From Candidatus Enterococcus moelleringii (GTDB lineage Bacteria; Bacillota; Bacilli; Lactobacillales; Enterococcaceae), in NCBI RefSeq assembly GCF_017377575.1, contig NZ_JAFREM010000015.1:62001-126000 (forward strand): a stretch of DNA of 64,000 nucleotides, read 5' to 3'. Every line of letters begins with the position of its first letter. The first letter of the stretch is position 1. Positions 63,289 to 64,000 of this stretch are shown one piece after another. Both the position numbers and the translations under genes were made by a program. The notes under the pieces were generated by a model, which had not been told where the DNA came from, ran no database searches, and worked only from the letters and a program-made list of their open reading frames with translations.

Positions 63289-64000
63289 CTACCGCTTCTT
63301 CCCTTTCCCCTTGCCTTTTCCCTTACCGCCTTTCCCTTTGCCACCTTTGCCGCTCTTGCCTAGCTTTTTATTTAGCTTTCGTTGCAGTTGTTCCTGTTCT
63401 CGCTGTTTTTCTAGTTTGCGAAGCTCATCTTGTGTTCGATAGGTGGATTGTTTCTCTTTGCCTTTTTTGGATTTTTGCTTGTCTTTATTCTTCACCGGTG
63501 TATCTGCTGACTTCGCGTTTTTATCCTTATTTTTGCTTGGATCATTGTCAGGATCGGTTTCAGGGTCGTCCTCCGGGTCGTCGTCCAGCAGGAATTCCGG
63601 TTTGGCATCCTTCAGCTTGATTCCGCGGGCGAAGGCGGTCAGTATCCGGCTGAGGGTTTCGATTTCGTCGTCTTCTGGGGATGGCACTTCGGTAAAGCCA
63701 TCCAACAGATAGGCGATCGTCTCTTCCTGGGTTTTCCCGGCATAAACATTATGTTTCAAATACTCACTGGATTCAATGAACAACACAGAATCCTCCGTAC
63801 CATCTTCTTCAACGATTTCCATGTGTGACAAGATTCTTTGGGCTTCAACGATTCGTGGTTGGAGCACTTTCACTATATCAGCCGTTGGTTCTGATTTTTG
63901 CTGGATTTCGGGCTCGGCCTCTTGCTCGCTGTCGTAAACTGGGGTAGTCGACTGGTAAATATAGCGGACTAATTCCGTGAAGCGGCGTACGCCGTCCTTT
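63289..64000 (-). CDS. Unknown protein with acidic linker and Lys/Gly-rich tail, N-terminus beyond window
   Basis: The minus-strand frame is open from the window edge (64000) to a stop at 63289, giving the last 236 or so residues. The front part is a helical, acidic domain (ILSHMEIVEEDGTEDSVLFI and later IETLSRILTAFARGIKL). A linker of alternating D, P and E follows (DDDPEDDPETDPDNDPS), then a basic coiled segment with many Q, E, K and R. The final 25 residues are almost only K and G. A GTG at 63873 is an internal alternative start but the frame extends past it. The tail suggests binding to nucleic acid or to the anionic wall or membrane. No family is recognised. Confidence 0.6.
   Translation of the reverse strand, partial: KDGVRRFTELVRYIYQSTTPVYDSEQEAEPEIQQKSEPTADIVKVLQPRIVEAQRILSHMEIVEEDGTEDSVLFIESSEYLKHNVYAGKTQEETIAYLLDGFTEVPSPEDDEIETLSRILTAFARGIKLKDAKPEFLLDDDPEDDPETDPDNDPSKNKDKNAKSADTPVKNKDKQKSKKGKEKQSTYRTQDELRKLEKQREQEQLQRKLNKKLGKSGKGGKGKGGKGKGKGKGKKR

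Noticed and set aside
63289-63370. Repetitive C-rich tract that could be taken for a short tandem or CRISPR-like repeat
   Set aside because: It is the coding sequence of the Lys/Gly tail; the units are irregular and there are no spacers.

Overview
The window looks like chromosomal DNA of a low-GC Gram-positive lactic acid bacterium, most likely Enterococcus or a close relative in the Enterococcaceae. Support for this comes from a phosphoketolase, many PTS operons run by PRD regulators, a WxL/DUF916 surface-protein locus, an LPXTG-type wall protein, a BusR/BusA glycine-betaine system and consistent Gram-positive ribosome binding sites. The species cannot be fixed from sequence reading alone. 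No rRNA, tRNA, CRISPR array or intact insertion sequence was seen.

Layout. 1-3.9 kb: a truncated small membrane protein, a HAD phosphatase/mutase with a small overlapping gene, and phosphoketolase on the minus strand. 4.2-9.6 kb: a galactitol-type PTS (PRD regulator, IIA, IIB, IIC) with a zinc sugar-alcohol dehydrogenase. 9.6-13.4 kb (minus): a CydDC-like ABC exporter/importer pair with a DUF454 membrane protein. 13.7-18.8 kb: a complete sorbitol operon (srlD, gutR, gutM, srlA, srlE, srlB). 18.9-23.0 kb: glycerate kinase, then a kinase-isomerase-aldolase set matching the methylthioribose/5-deoxyribose salvage route (DHAP shunt). 23.2-28.9 kb: an ascorbate-family PTS operon whose only IIA domain sits in its regulator, with a TPR protein, a class II aldolase and a P-loop kinase-like protein. 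29.8-37.6 kb: a WxL cell-surface locus.

37.7-43.1 kb: a second glucitol-type PTS operon. A 20-codon relic of a sorbitol-6-phosphate dehydrogenase lies upstream, and a SAF-domain oxidoreductase occupies the enzyme position. A SorC-type regulator and a CATATG-centred palindrome near the promoter probably form its switch. 43.2-45.1 kb: an alpha/beta hydrolase and two small unknown genes. 45.4-49.1 kb: argH with an ArgR-box-like site and a polar amino-acid ABC transporter. 49.2-50.4 kb: a CNT nucleoside transporter. 50.6-54.4 kb: busR-busAA-busAB with a bipartite operator over the promoter. 54.8-55.9 kb: a solitary tyrosine recombinase between 13-bp direct repeats. 56.5-58.6 kb: a coiled-coil FPQTG wall protein behind a structured leader. 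59.3-63.2 kb: a licT-type antiterminator, RAT/terminator, EIIBCA permease and an ADP-ribosylglycohydrolase-family enzyme. 63.3-64.0 kb: the end of an unknown protein with a Lys/Gly tail.

The main theme is sugar and polyol uptake by PTS under local regulators, often with an unusual enzyme replacing the textbook one. The most promising new biology lies in the EIIBCA plus ADP-ribosylglycohydrolase operon, the ascorbate-type PTS with TPR and P-loop proteins, and the second glucitol-type operon.
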